Assembly (NCBI RefSeq): GCF_002243645.1
Contig: NZ_CP017704.1
Coordinates: forward strand, 4,668,001 to 4,732,000
DNA length: 64,000 nucleotides
Origin: Peribacillus simplex NBRC 15720 = DSM 1321
Lineage (GTDB): Bacteria > Bacillota > Bacilli > Bacillales > DSM-1321
Direction: 5' to 3'
A model generated the notes under the pieces. The model made no database searches. It saw only the letters and a list, made by a program, of their open reading frames with translations, and was not told the origin of the DNA. The position numbers and the translations under genes were made by a program. Of the stretch, positions 19,174-27,598 are shown piece after piece (the first letter of the stretch is position 1; every line of letters begins with the position of its first letter).

Positions 19174-21954
19174 ATGATGCAACGATATGTAGTGGTCGAT
19201 TTGGAAACAACAGGGAATTCTCCGAAAAAAGGAGATAGGATTATTCAATTTGCTGGAGTGGTCATCGAAAATGACCAAATTGTGGATGAATACTCGACAT
19301 TCATCCACCCTGGACAGGAAATTTCCTTGTTTATTGAAGAATTGACCGGAATAAGCAACGAGACGGTAAAAAATGCACCTGACTTTGAAGATGTAGCAGA
19401 AAATATTGCCCGGCTTATAGAAGGGGCTTGTTTTGTTGCCCATAATGTTTTATTTGATTTATCTTTTTTACAGGAAGAACTAGTACGATGCGGGTTTGAG
19501 CCGTTTTATGGTTCCACCCTTGATACAGTAGAGTTAGCGAAAATATTAAAACCAACATCCGATGGATATAAGCTGCACCAGCTGGCTAAAGAAGAAAACC
19601 TAGATCATTCCAGGCCCCATCAAGCGGATAGTGATGCATATGCCACCGCTTTATTATTGTTGGAATTGAAAAAAAAGCTGATGAATCTTCCAGTCATGAC
19701 ACTTAAACAGTTATATCGATTATCTTATTCCTTACAAAGTGAGGTTTCCGAATTAATAGATGCTTGCATTGCAAGCAAACTTTCTAAAGCAGAAGTCCAT
19801 TCACCTGATCTCATTACTTATAGGGGCCTTGCATTTAAAAAGGCCGAAGAAGAAGATGAACACAAAGATACGGAGTCGAAATTCCCGCTCGTTGATGAGG
19901 AAAAAATAGCCATGCTTCAAAGTGCATTCCCTGCCTTTGAAGCAAGAAGCGGACAACTTGATATGATGAACATGATTCACCATTCCTTCGAATCCAGCCA
20001 GGATGCAATCATTGAAGCTGGGACAGGTATTGGAAAATCCATAGGCTATCTGCTTCCGGCCGTTTATTTTGCAAAAAAGCATCATAAACCTGTCGTCGTT
20101 TCGACGTATACGCTTCAGCTACAGGATCAACTTCTTCAAAACGAGGTTCCTAAGCTTAAGAAAATCCTTCCATTCACCTTTCAAGCAGTTTTGCTAAAGG
20201 GGAGAAGTAATTATTTGAGCTTGGCAAAGTTCGAAAGGGCATTGCGTGAGAAGGAAGATAATTATGAAACGGCATTAACGAAAATGCAGATATTGGTTTG
20301 GCTTACTGAAACCGTAACAGGCGATAAAGATGAATTGAATCTTACAAGCGGCGGTCAGCTATTTTGGAATAGGCTTCAAAGTGATGGTCTTACATACGCC
20401 GGTTTAAAACAGCCCTGGCTTGAATTGGATTTTTTTGAACGGGCAAAAAGAACAGCTGCCAAGGCGGATATCATCATTACTAATCATTCATTTTTGATGA
20501 CAGATCTGCTTACAGAAGACGCCTTGATTCCAAAAAAAGGGTACTTGATTCTCGATGAAGCACACCATTTGGAACAGGCAGCATCCAAACAGCTTGGGAG
20601 CAGGCTTAATTACATTTCGGTGAAGACGTTTTTGAACAGGCTAGGGACATCAGATCAAAAGCAATTATTATATAAATTGGACAGGATGCTCTTAAATAAT
20701 GGACTGACGGATGTGAAGTCTAAGCATGAATTAGATCAAAAGCTTAGTGATTTTTCGTATGAATTCGAACAGCTTTTTTATTACATTTCCAATCAGTCAG
20801 GAAAACTTTCACGTTCCATGAGTCCGAAGCGGCTTTCATTCAAAATAGATGATGGAAGATGGGGTAAAGCGATTCTTGTTGCTGAGCGATTGGTGGATTT
20901 ATTAGGATACATCATCACGGAGTTAGAGAAAAGATTGGCTCTTTTATTGAATAATGAGTCCCCCTTAGGAAAAAATTCATTATTTCACTTGAATGATATC
21001 GAGGTGCTGCTTGGACATTTACAGGATACCAGGGACTCCTTGCATGAATTTTTCATCAAGCCGCATGAGGAAAATATTTATTGGCTTGATTATACGAATG
21101 CAGCACCTCAGCATGGGGTGACTTTGACGGTTCAGCCGATTGCAGGAAGTAAACGGTTATGGGATTCCTATTTCGGGCGCCAGAAAAGTGTGGTCATGAC
21201 ATCGGCAACCCTCGTGGTGAAGGATTCTTTTAAGTATTTTAAAGAACAACTCGGTTTAGAGAATGAGCCAATGCAGACAGCAAGTTTTCCTTCACCCTTT
21301 CCTTATAAGGAACTCGTAAAGGTACTGGTTCCAAATGATCTACCAGATATTAATTGCTTATCGGTGGAGGAATTCTCCGAAACCGCGGCAAACCATATTA
21401 TTGCAGCCGCTCAGGCAGCGAAAGGGAGGATGATGGTATTATTCACCTCGCATGAAATGCTGCGGGCAACCTATCATTCCATCAAAGACAGTGGCGTTCT
21501 GGATGAGTTCACCCTGTTTGCGCAAGGGATTTCTGGCGGAAGCCGGATGAGGCTGCTCAGGAATTTCCAAAACTTCGAGAAAGCCGTCCTGTTTGGGACA
21601 ACCAGCCTATGGGAAGGCGTCGATATCCCAGGCGAGGATTTATCTTGTTTAATCATTGTCAGGCTGCCTTTTTCGCCACCGGATGAACCAGTGACAGCTG
21701 CAAAATGCCAACTTCTCGAGAAGCAAGGGCGTAATCCTTTCTCTGCGTATTCTTTACCTGAAGCCCTGTTAAGGTTTCGACAAGGATTCGGCAGGCTTAT
21801 ACGCACTCCAGAAGATAAAGGGGTATTGGTTATTCTTGATCGCCGCATCATCACTGCCAAATATGGACCTGAATTTCAGAAGTCCATTCCGGAAGTGGAC
21901 TGGCACCAAGCCTCAATAACAGAAATGGCCGAAATGATAGAAGAGTGGATTTAA
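19174..21954 (+). CDS. dinG: DinG-type ATP-dependent helicase with N-terminal 3'-5' exonuclease domain
   Basis: A 926-residue two-part enzyme as in B. subtilis. Residues 1-170 form a DnaQ-like DEDD exonuclease (D9-x-E11, then HNVLFDLSFL and HQADSDA). Residues from about 255 form an SF2 XPD/DinG-like helicase with Walker A GTGIGKS (about 283-289), DEAHH (about 461) and C-terminal RFRQGFGRLIR. The cysteine cluster of E. coli DinG is not apparent, as in other Gram-positive DinG proteins. It probably acts in DNA repair or single-strand processing. The start is ATG 19174 (or the next codon, also ATG), after GAGGTG. Confidence 0.94.
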   Translation: MMQRYVVVDLETTGNSPKKGDRIIQFAGVVIENDQIVDEYSTFIHPGQEISLFIEELTGISNETVKNAPDFEDVAENIARLIEGACFVAHNVLFDLSFLQEELVRCGFEPFYGSTLDTVELAKILKPTSDGYKLHQLAKEENLDHSRPHQADSDAYATALLLLELKKKLMNLPVMTLKQLYRLSYSLQSEVSELIDACIASKLSKAEVHSPDLITYRGLAFKKAEEEDEHKDTESKFPLVDEEKIAMLQSAFPAFEARSGQLDMMNMIHHSFESSQDAIIEAGTGIGKSIGYLLPAVYFAKKHHKPVVVSTYTLQLQDQLLQNEVPKLKKILPFTFQAVLLKGRSNYLSLAKFERALREKEDNYETALTKMQILVWLTETVTGDKDELNLTSGGQLFWNRLQSDGLTYAGLKQPWLELDFFERAKRTAAKADIIITNHSFLMTDLLTEDALIPKKGYLILDEAHHLEQAASKQLGSRLNYISVKTFLNRLGTSDQKQLLYKLDRMLLNNGLTDVKSKHELDQKLSDFSYEFEQLFYYISNQSGKLSRSMSPKRLSFKIDDGRWGKAILVAERLVDLLGYIITELEKRLALLLNNESPLGKNSLFHLNDIEVLLGHLQDTRDSLHEFFIKPHEENIYWLDYTNAAPQHGVTLTVQPIAGSKRLWDSYFGRQKSVVMTSATLVVKDSFKYFKEQLGLENEPMQTASFPSPFPYKELVKVLVPNDLPDINCLSVEEFSETAANHIIAAAQAAKGRMMVLFTSHEMLRATYHSIKDSGVLDEFTLFAQGISGGSRMRLLRNFQNFEKAVLFGTTSLWEGVDIPGEDLSCLIIVRLPFSPPDEPVTAAKCQLLEKQGRNPFSAYSLPEALLRFRQGFGRLIRTPEDKGVLVILDRRIITAKYGPEFQKSIPEVDWHQASITEMAEMIEEWI

Positions 21955-22024
21955 AGAATCTTTAGATTATTCATTAATCCAAAATGAATTTTTATGAATT
22001 TATAAAGAAAAATAACCTTTGAAC

Positions 22025-22033
22025 TGGTATAAT
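22025..22033 (+). promoter_or_regulatory. Extended -10 promoter upstream of ypmA
   Basis: TGGTATAAT is a TGn-extended -10 box about 75 bp before ypmA. No good -35 is present at 17 bp. Confidence 0.45.
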
Positions 22034-22110
22034 GTGATAGGTGGTAGAGCCTTCAAATCCTATTCATACCAGTGGTTGTTGACAATTTATTAAAATGGAG
22101 GGGCGTTTTC

Positions 22111-22281
22111 ATGGAAAGTAAAATCGAAGTAATTTCAACAGTCAGGTTGCAACATTCTCCTGATCTGTATAAAATTGTGGATTCTTTGAACCGAACATTG
22201 AAAAAAGATGATTTAATGTTCGGTCTGGCATTAGATTCCCAAGATCAAGAAAAAGCGATATTTACAATTTATCGTACATAG
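22111..22281 (+). CDS. ypmA: Small conserved protein YpmA
   Basis: A 56-residue protein matching B. subtilis YpmA (DUF4264 type) across its length, with the conserved DDLMFGLALD core and C-terminal FTIYRT. Function unknown. ATG 22111 follows GGAGGGG; the longer frame from 22072 has no support. It lies between dinG and ypmB, as in B. subtilis, and 18 bp before ypmB. Confidence 0.9.
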   Translation: MESKIEVISTVRLQHSPDLYKIVDSLNRTLKKDDLMFGLALDSQDQEKAIFTIYRT

Positions 22282-22299
22282 AAAGAAGGAAAAGCAACT

Positions 22300-22776
22300 T
22301 TGAAAAAATGGTTGATTATTGCTTCCATCCTAGTCCTTTGTTTTATCGGATTTGTCAGCGGGGCATATATTAAAGCGTTGCAGCCTAAAAAAGAGGCTGG
22401 TAATGAGGCTTTTAAAAAGGCGAAGGAAGAGGGCGGCCTTGTGACCATGGAAGAATTCTACCTTTATAATGGGCAGGATTCATACTCCGTCATCATTGGT
22501 AAGGGAGAAAAAGGGACTAAAAAAATAGTCTGGCTTCCTGAGGACAAGAAGAAAGAAATAGTAGTGGAAAACTATAAAGATGGTAAATCAAAAAAAGAGA
22601 TCTTAAACATTGTCAAAGAAAAGCTTAATCCCCAAAAAATCATATCGGTTAAGCTAGGCATGGAAAAGAACGTTCCGCTTTGGGAAGTAACGTATCTTGA
22701 TGAATCCGAGCGTTTTAACTATGACTATTATGATTTTAAAACTGGGGAATGGCTAAAGTATTATCGAAGCATTTAG
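22300..22776 (+). CDS. ypmB: Membrane-anchored protein YpmB (DUF5590)
   Basis: A 158-residue protein with an N-terminal membrane anchor (about 4-24) and an extracytoplasmic PepSY-like region. Conserved spots are WLPEDKK, a KEILNIVKEKLNPQKIISVKLG helix-strand unit, and WEVTYLDE. Its function is unknown. The start is TTG 22300, with AAGGA upstream. It is followed by aspB at 19 bp, so ypmA-ypmB-aspB look like one transcript. Confidence 0.88.
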   Translation: MKKWLIIASILVLCFIGFVSGAYIKALQPKKEAGNEAFKKAKEEGGLVTMEEFYLYNGQDSYSVIIGKGEKGTKKIVWLPEDKKKEIVVENYKDGKSKKEILNIVKEKLNPQKIISVKLGMEKNVPLWEVTYLDESERFNYDYYDFKTGEWLKYYRSI

Positions 22777-22795
22777 AATGGAGGATTAATTTAAA

Positions 22796-23980
22796 ATGAA
22801 ATTAGCGAACCGCGTTCAGTCATTAACGCCATCAACAACATTGGCCATCACGGCAAAAGCAAAGGAACTTAAGGCCCAAGGTCTAGATATAATTGGTTTG
22901 GGTGCTGGTGAACCAGACTATAATACGCCCAAACATATCATAGATGCAGCACTTCTATCCATGAATGAAGGTCAAACTAAATACACGCCATCCGCTGGTC
23001 TGCCGAAGCTAAAAGAAGCAATTGCGGCTAAATTGAAGCGTGATCAAGGCCTGGAATACAAACCGTCTGAAATTTTAGTTGGCTCAGGTGCAAAGCACGC
23101 GCTTTACACATTGTTTCAAGCTATCTTGGATGAAGAAGATGAAGTCATTGTTCCGATACCATATTGGGTGAGCTATCCTGAGCAAATCAAGCTTGCTGAC
23201 GGAAAGCCAGTTTATGTAGTCGGTACGGAAGAAAATCAATATAAAATTACTAAAGAACAATTAGAACAAGCAATTACCGAAAAAACGAAAGCGGTTATCA
23301 TCAACTCGCCAAGCAATCCAACGGGCATGCTTTATTCCAGGGAAGAATTGGCGGCTATCGGGGAAGTTTGCCTGGCTCATGATATCTTGATCGTTTCCGA
23401 CGAAATTTACGAAAAATTGGTTTATGGAAATGCTAAACATACATCTATTGCAGAGATTTCACCTGAATTGAAAAAGCAAACGATCATCATCAATGGTGTT
23501 TCTAAATCGCATTCGATGACTGGCTGGAGAATTGGTTATGCAGTCGGTGAAGAGTCCATCATTAAAGCAATGACGAACCTTGCCAGCCATAGCACCTCCA
23601 ACCCTACCACAACTGCTCAATATGGTGCGATTGCCGCTTATGAAGGTACTCAGGAGCCTGTTGAAGAAATGCGTCAGGCATTTGAAGGCCGTTTGAATAA
23701 GATATATGATAAATTGGTTGAAATTCCAGGCTTTAGCTGCATTAAACCACAAGGGGCATTTTATTTATTCCCGAACGTTAAACGTGCAGTTGAATTAACA
23801 GGGTACAGCAATGTCGAAGATTTTACGACTGCGTTACTGGAAGAAGCTCAAGTGGCTGTTATTCCAGGTTCAGGGTTTGGTGCACCTGATAACATCAGGC
23901 TCTCTTATGCGACTTCACTGGAGCTGCTGGAAGCAGCCGTTGAAAGAATACATTCATTCGTTAAATCAAAAATGGCATAA
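22796..23980 (+). CDS. aspB: Aspartate aminotransferase
   Basis: PLP enzyme linking aspartate/oxaloacetate and glutamate/2-oxoglutarate. The 394-residue class I fold type I (subgroup gamma) protein has the PLP lysine K237 in SKSHSMTGWRIGYA, the NSPSNPTG motif and DEIYEKL. TGGAGGA precedes ATG 22796. In B. subtilis aspB is followed by asnS; here a strong terminator and the aromatic catabolic island intervene. Confidence 0.96.
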   Translation: MKLANRVQSLTPSTTLAITAKAKELKAQGLDIIGLGAGEPDYNTPKHIIDAALLSMNEGQTKYTPSAGLPKLKEAIAAKLKRDQGLEYKPSEILVGSGAKHALYTLFQAILDEEDEVIVPIPYWVSYPEQIKLADGKPVYVVGTEENQYKITKEQLEQAITEKTKAVIINSPSNPTGMLYSREELAAIGEVCLAHDILIVSDEIYEKLVYGNAKHTSIAEISPELKKQTIIINGVSKSHSMTGWRIGYAVGEESIIKAMTNLASHSTSNPTTTAQYGAIAAYEGTQEPVEEMRQAFEGRLNKIYDKLVEIPGFSCIKPQGAFYLFPNVKRAVELTGYSNVEDFTTALLEEAQVAVIPGSGFGAPDNIRLSYATSLELLEAAVERIHSFVKSKMA

Positions 23981-23990
23981 ATTTTTAATA

Positions 23991-24034
23991 ACCTGCAGAC
24001 TACCTGGCTACCATCAGGATCTGCAGGTTTTTTT
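23991..24034 (+). terminator. Intrinsic terminator after aspB
   Basis: ACCTGCAGA (23991-23999) pairs with TCTGCAGGT (24020-24028) and is followed by seven T. It marks the left edge of the catabolic island. Confidence 0.85.
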
Positions 24035-24203
24035 GTTGGATTATATTTCGATATGGTACTTTCGGGAAGAAGGCATGATAAGCATTTTAGCTCACTTCAC
24101 TATGGCAAAGGAAAAGGTGAACTACTTGATTTTTTTGTTACATTCAGACTATTCATAGGAACCGATCATTATATATGGCAAACCAAGCTTGTAAAGAAAA
24201 ATG

Positions 24204-24221
24204 AAAATCATATATGATTTT
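24204..24221. promoter_or_regulatory. 18-bp perfect palindromic operator, distal copy
   Basis: AAAATCATATATGATTTT is a perfect palindrome containing the TCATATATGA core, 33 bp upstream of the next core copy and upstream of the gntR promoter. It is likely bound by the adjacent FadR-type regulator. Confidence 0.6.
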
Positions 24222-24234
24222 TAATAAAAATCGA

Positions 24235-24263
24235 TTGCAATCATATATGATTTCATATATGAT
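24235..24263 (+). promoter_or_regulatory. Promoter of the GntR gene, predicted leaderless
   Basis: TTGCAA (24235-24240), an exact 17-nt spacer and TATGAT (24258-24263). Transcription would start about 7 nt later, at or next to the A of the ATG at 24270. The operator cores fill the spacer and the -10 box. Confidence 0.55.
24239..24262. promoter_or_regulatory. Paired TCATATATGA operator over the gntR promoter
   Basis: Two cores, 24241-24250 and 24253-24262, start 12 bp apart, close to one helical turn. They sit on the spacer and -10 of the gntR promoter. The same pairing occurs at 36583-36604. Confidence 0.6.
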
Positions 24264-24269
24264 GAAAAT

Positions 24270-24947
24270 ATGGAAGATAAAAACAAAAACCCTAGTAAAA
24301 AGCAAATAGCTTATGAGCACCTTCGTAAATTAATTTTGGATGGAACATATGGTTCTGGACAGCGGATCATTATCGATCAAACGGCAAAAGAACTAAGTTT
24401 AAGTCCGATTCCTGTCAGGGAAGCAATCAGACAACTGGAATCTGACGGCCTTATTCAATATAAGCCATATAGTGGAGCAGTGGTTACAAGCATTAATGAA
24501 AGCGAATACATTGAAACTCTTTCAGTTTTATCTTTGCTTGAAGGATATGCAGCTGCCCTCAGTTCTTTAACGATGAATGATCATGATTTTGAAAATCTAA
24601 TTAATTTAAACAAAGAAATGGAAAAAGCCCTCCATAACTTTGAATTAGAGCTGTTTGGTAAGTTAAACGAATGCTTCCATGCGGAAATTTATGAAAAGTG
24701 CGGAAATTCCTTTTTAAAGGAAGAAATTAAACAAGCGCAACAAAGAATGAATAGAGTCAGAAAGTCCATGTTCACCATGGTGCCGCAACGCGCAGTCCAA
24801 TCGATTCGCGAACATGAAAGCATCATAAAGCTTCTAAAGGAAAAAGCATCTTTTGAAGAAATTGAATCATTGGTGAGAAAGCATAAACTGAATGCCATCA
24901 GCACATTCAAGCAGAGGGCGGAAACTAATCACGATCAGGCACTTTGA
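24270..24947 (+). CDS. GntR/FadR-family (FCD domain) transcriptional regulator
   Basis: A 225-residue regulator. Winged-helix domain at about 10-75 (SKKQIAYEHLRKLILDG, then IPVREAIRQLESDGLI), followed by an all-helical FCD effector domain with histidine residues suited to metal or ligand binding. No Shine-Dalgarno precedes ATG 24270, and the promoter spacing predicts a leaderless mRNA. It heads the 4-hydroxyphenylacetate island and probably represses itself and the divergent hpaG1/hpaB2 region through TCATATATGA sites. The effector is unknown; a pathway intermediate is likely. A strong terminator follows, so it is monocistronic. Confidence 0.88.
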   Translation: MEDKNKNPSKKQIAYEHLRKLILDGTYGSGQRIIIDQTAKELSLSPIPVREAIRQLESDGLIQYKPYSGAVVTSINESEYIETLSVLSLLEGYAAALSSLTMNDHDFENLINLNKEMEKALHNFELELFGKLNECFHAEIYEKCGNSFLKEEIKQAQQRMNRVRKSMFTMVPQRAVQSIREHESIIKLLKEKASFEEIESLVRKHKLNAISTFKQRAETNHDQAL

Positions 24948-24954
24948 TGACCCA

Positions 24955-25008
24955 GGCTTTGTTTTATAATAGTCGATCGATTATTCATAAAATCAAAGCC
25001 GATTTTTT
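24955..25008 (+). terminator. Intrinsic terminator after gntR
   Basis: GGCTTTG (24955-24961) pairs with CAAAGCC (24994-25000), extended inwards by TTTTAT/ATAAAA, and is followed by six T at 25003-25008. It lies 49 bp before the next gene, which must have its own start or depend on read-through. Confidence 0.75.
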
Positions 25009-25056
25009 CACTTGAATTATTCGGAATATTCAAATAATAAAAAGGTGGTAGAAATA

Positions 25057-25974
25057 ATGTACGAGGAAATCAAAAGTCGTTTAAGAGGATCCATCGCTCC
25101 CGTTATCACTCCGTTTGATGACAAGATGGAAGTGGATGTAAAGGCAATTGAAAATCTAGTAAACTGGCATATTGAAAGCGGTTCCCATGGTGTCTCGGTA
25201 TGCGGGACTACCGGCGAGCCGAGTTCACTAACGATTGAGGAACGGGAATTAGTGATGGAAACGGCAATTAAAGCAGCAAAAGCCCGTGTTCCAGTTGCAC
25301 CAGGTACTGGATCTGCTAATCAGAAAGAAACGTTGCATTTGACAAAAAGGGCACAGGAAATGGGCGCGGATGCTGCATTAGTCATCGTTCCTTATTACAA
25401 TAAACCGAATCAACAGGCACTTTACAATCATTTTAAGACGGTAGCTGATTCTGTTGATATCCCGCTTATCGTTTATAACATTCCCGGAAGAACGGCGACG
25501 AATTTAGAAGTGAAGACATTGGCACGTCTTGCTGAAGATTGTGAAAATATTATTGGTGTGAAGGAATCAAATAAGGATTTTGAACATGTTAACCGTGTCT
25601 TATTGAATTGTGGAAGGGATTTTCTCTTATATTCGGGCATCGAATTATTATGCTATCCAATGTTGGCTATTGGAGGGGCTGGACATATAAGTGCTACAGC
25701 TAATATCACTCCTAAAGAAGTGGCGGAAATTTATAACCATTGGGTGGAGGGTGATGTGGATAAGGCACTTGACCTCCATTACAAATTAATGCCATTGAAT
25801 GATGTTTTGTTTAAAGAAACCAATCCAGGACCTTTAAAAGCTGCAATGGGGATGATGGGGAAAATCAATCCTGCATTAAGGCCGCCTATGGGGCCGCCTT
25901 CGGAACCATTGGAAAAAGAACTGCGTGAAACCCTTCAATCATACGGATTGATTGACCAAATAATCCAGTCATAA
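25057..25974 (+). CDS. DapA-like class I aldolase, likely HpaI role in 4-hydroxyphenylacetate degradation
   Basis: A 305-residue member of the DHDPS/N-acetylneuraminate lyase family. Schiff-base Lys is K169 (IIGVKES). Also seen are the G50-T-T-G-E54 motif, PYYNKPN, Y140 in YNIPGRT and Arg145. Family members cleave or form bonds with pyruvate. I recall a described DapA subfamily in 4-HPA operons (Oceanobacillus, Thermus) proposed to act as HpaI, releasing pyruvate and succinic semialdehyde. Its position before hpaE-hpaD supports this role. The gene lies away from dapB, so a lysine role is less likely. The start is ATG 25057, after AAAGGTGG; the upstream frame is ignored. It might also cover the missing hydratase step. 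Confidence 0.8.
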   Translation: MYEEIKSRLRGSIAPVITPFDDKMEVDVKAIENLVNWHIESGSHGVSVCGTTGEPSSLTIEERELVMETAIKAAKARVPVAPGTGSANQKETLHLTKRAQEMGADAALVIVPYYNKPNQQALYNHFKTVADSVDIPLIVYNIPGRTATNLEVKTLARLAEDCENIIGVKESNKDFEHVNRVLLNCGRDFLLYSGIELLCYPMLAIGGAGHISATANITPKEVAEIYNHWVEGDVDKALDLHYKLMPLNDVLFKETNPGPLKAAMGMMGKINPALRPPMGPPSEPLEKELRETLQSYGLIDQIIQS

Positions 25975-25984
25975 TTGCTAGATT

Positions 25985-26037
25985 GGGAAGATTGCACAAA
26001 TCTTAACGATTATTGTCATCTTCCCGAATTAATTTTT
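25985..26037 (+). other. Hairpin between the aldolase gene and hpaE
   Basis: GGGAAGAT (25985-25992) pairs perfectly with ATCTTCCC (26018-26025), and a T-rich stretch follows. It may be a weak terminator or an mRNA processing structure that sets relative expression. Confidence 0.4.
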
Positions 26038-26052
26038 AAAGGAGGATTTATC

Positions 26053-27567
26053 ATGCAAACTTTTCCCGTGCGAGATGTCAAGCATTACATCAATGGTCAA
26101 TTTGTTGATGGTACCTCAGGAAAAACATTTGAAAATCTAAGCCCTTTTAATAATCAAGCAATCAATAATGTGGCAGAAGGGTTTAAAGAGGATATTGATC
26201 AAGCGGTAGCTGCCGCAAGAGCTGCATTCGATAATGGTCCATGGAGAACGATGAAAGTGGAAGAAAGATTGAAGTACATTAATAGGATTGCTGAATTAAT
26301 TGAAGAGAATGCCGAAGAAATTTCCTTTTTGGAATCCCTTGATACAGGGTTGCCGATTAGCCAGACAAAAAAACAGGCGGCAAGGGGAGCGGAGAATTTC
26401 CGTTTTTATTCTGAAATGGTGAAAAGCAGGCTAATAGGAGAGTCGTATCAAGTGGATGACACTTTCATCAATTATACGATTCATAAACCGATAGGAGTGG
26501 CAGGATTAATCACTCCTTGGAATGCGCCTTTCATGTTAGAGACCTGGAAGATCGCCCCGGCCCTGGCTACAGGTAATACATGTGTCCTTAAACCGGCGGA
26601 ATGGTCTCCGTTGACAGCCAATAAATTGGCACAAATCGTTGACCAATCCGGTCTGCCAAAAGGCGTATTCAATATCGTTCACGGTTTTGGGGAGACAGCA
26701 GGGGCGTCCTTGGTTGCCCATCCTGATGTACAATTGATATCCTTTACCGGAGAAACGACGACTGGCGCTGAAATCATTAAAAATGGTGCGGATACAATGA
26801 AACGTTTTTCCATGGAACTCGGAGGTAAATCACCAGCGGTCATTTTTGAAGATGCCGATCTGGAAAAGGCCCTGGATTCAGTGGTATGGGGAATCTATTC
26901 ATTCAATGGGGAGCGCTGCACAGCCAATTCCAGATTATTTGTCCATGAATCGATAATAGACCAGTTCGTTGCAGAGTTGAAGGAACGTGTTCATAATATC
27001 AAAATTGGAAACCCAATGGATCCAGAAACGGAAATCGGACCGCTGATCCATCGTAACCATTTTAATAATGTCTCACGTTATCTGGATATAGCAAAAAATG
27101 AAGGGGCGGAAATTGTAAGCGGTGCCATACCAAGTGCGTTCAAGGAAGGGAATTATATTGCCCCGACGCTTCTCTTGAACTGTACAAATGATATGACGGT
27201 AGCACAGGAAGAGATTTTTGGACCAGTCATGGCAGTCATTCCTTTCAAGACTGAAGAGGAAGTACTGAGAATGGCTAATGATGTAAAATATGGGCTAGCT
27301 GCTTATGTATGGACCAATGATATGAAACGTGGACATAGGTTTGCTCAAGCTGTCGATAGTGGGATGGTCTGGGTAAATTCCCAAAACGTTAGGGATTTGC
27401 GGATACCATTTGGAGGATCCAAATATAGTGGCGTAGGACGTGAAGGTGGCCATTATAGCTTTGAATTCTATACGGAAACACAAGTTATCCACGTCGCAAT
27501 TGGAGAACATCACATTCCAAAATTTGGAGACGTAAAACAAAATGCCGTTTCTTCTGCTGAAAAATAA
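26053..27567 (+). CDS. hpaE: 5-carboxymethyl-2-hydroxymuconate semialdehyde dehydrogenase
   Basis: NAD-dependent oxidation of the ring-cleavage product to 5-carboxymethyl-2-hydroxymuconate. The 504-residue aldehyde dehydrogenase has general base E255 in MELGGKSP and nucleophile C289 in NGERCTA, the context usual for HpaE/AMSDH-type enzymes, plus TPWNAPFMLETWKIAPALATGN. The start is ATG 26053, with AAAGGAGG upstream; the longer frame lacks support. It lies 31 bp before hpaD. HpaE is preferred over other ALDH classes because of this context. Confidence 0.9.
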   Translation: MQTFPVRDVKHYINGQFVDGTSGKTFENLSPFNNQAINNVAEGFKEDIDQAVAAARAAFDNGPWRTMKVEERLKYINRIAELIEENAEEISFLESLDTGLPISQTKKQAARGAENFRFYSEMVKSRLIGESYQVDDTFINYTIHKPIGVAGLITPWNAPFMLETWKIAPALATGNTCVLKPAEWSPLTANKLAQIVDQSGLPKGVFNIVHGFGETAGASLVAHPDVQLISFTGETTTGAEIIKNGADTMKRFSMELGGKSPAVIFEDADLEKALDSVVWGIYSFNGERCTANSRLFVHESIIDQFVAELKERVHNIKIGNPMDPETEIGPLIHRNHFNNVSRYLDIAKNEGAEIVSGAIPSAFKEGNYIAPTLLLNCTNDMTVAQEEIFGPVMAVIPFKTEEEVLRMANDVKYGLAAYVWTNDMKRGHRFAQAVDSGMVWVNSQNVRDLRIPFGGSKYSGVGREGGHYSFEFYTETQVIHVAIGEHHIPKFGDVKQNAVSSAEK

Positions 27568-27598
27568 TCCGGGTTTCATTAAAGAAGGGGAGAATACT

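Noticed and set aside
25057-25974. Annotation as the housekeeping dihydrodipicolinate synthase dapA
   Set aside because: Catalytic residues fit, but the gene sits in the hpa operon next to hpaE and hpaD; a DapA-like HpaI role explains the context better. Not fully excluded.
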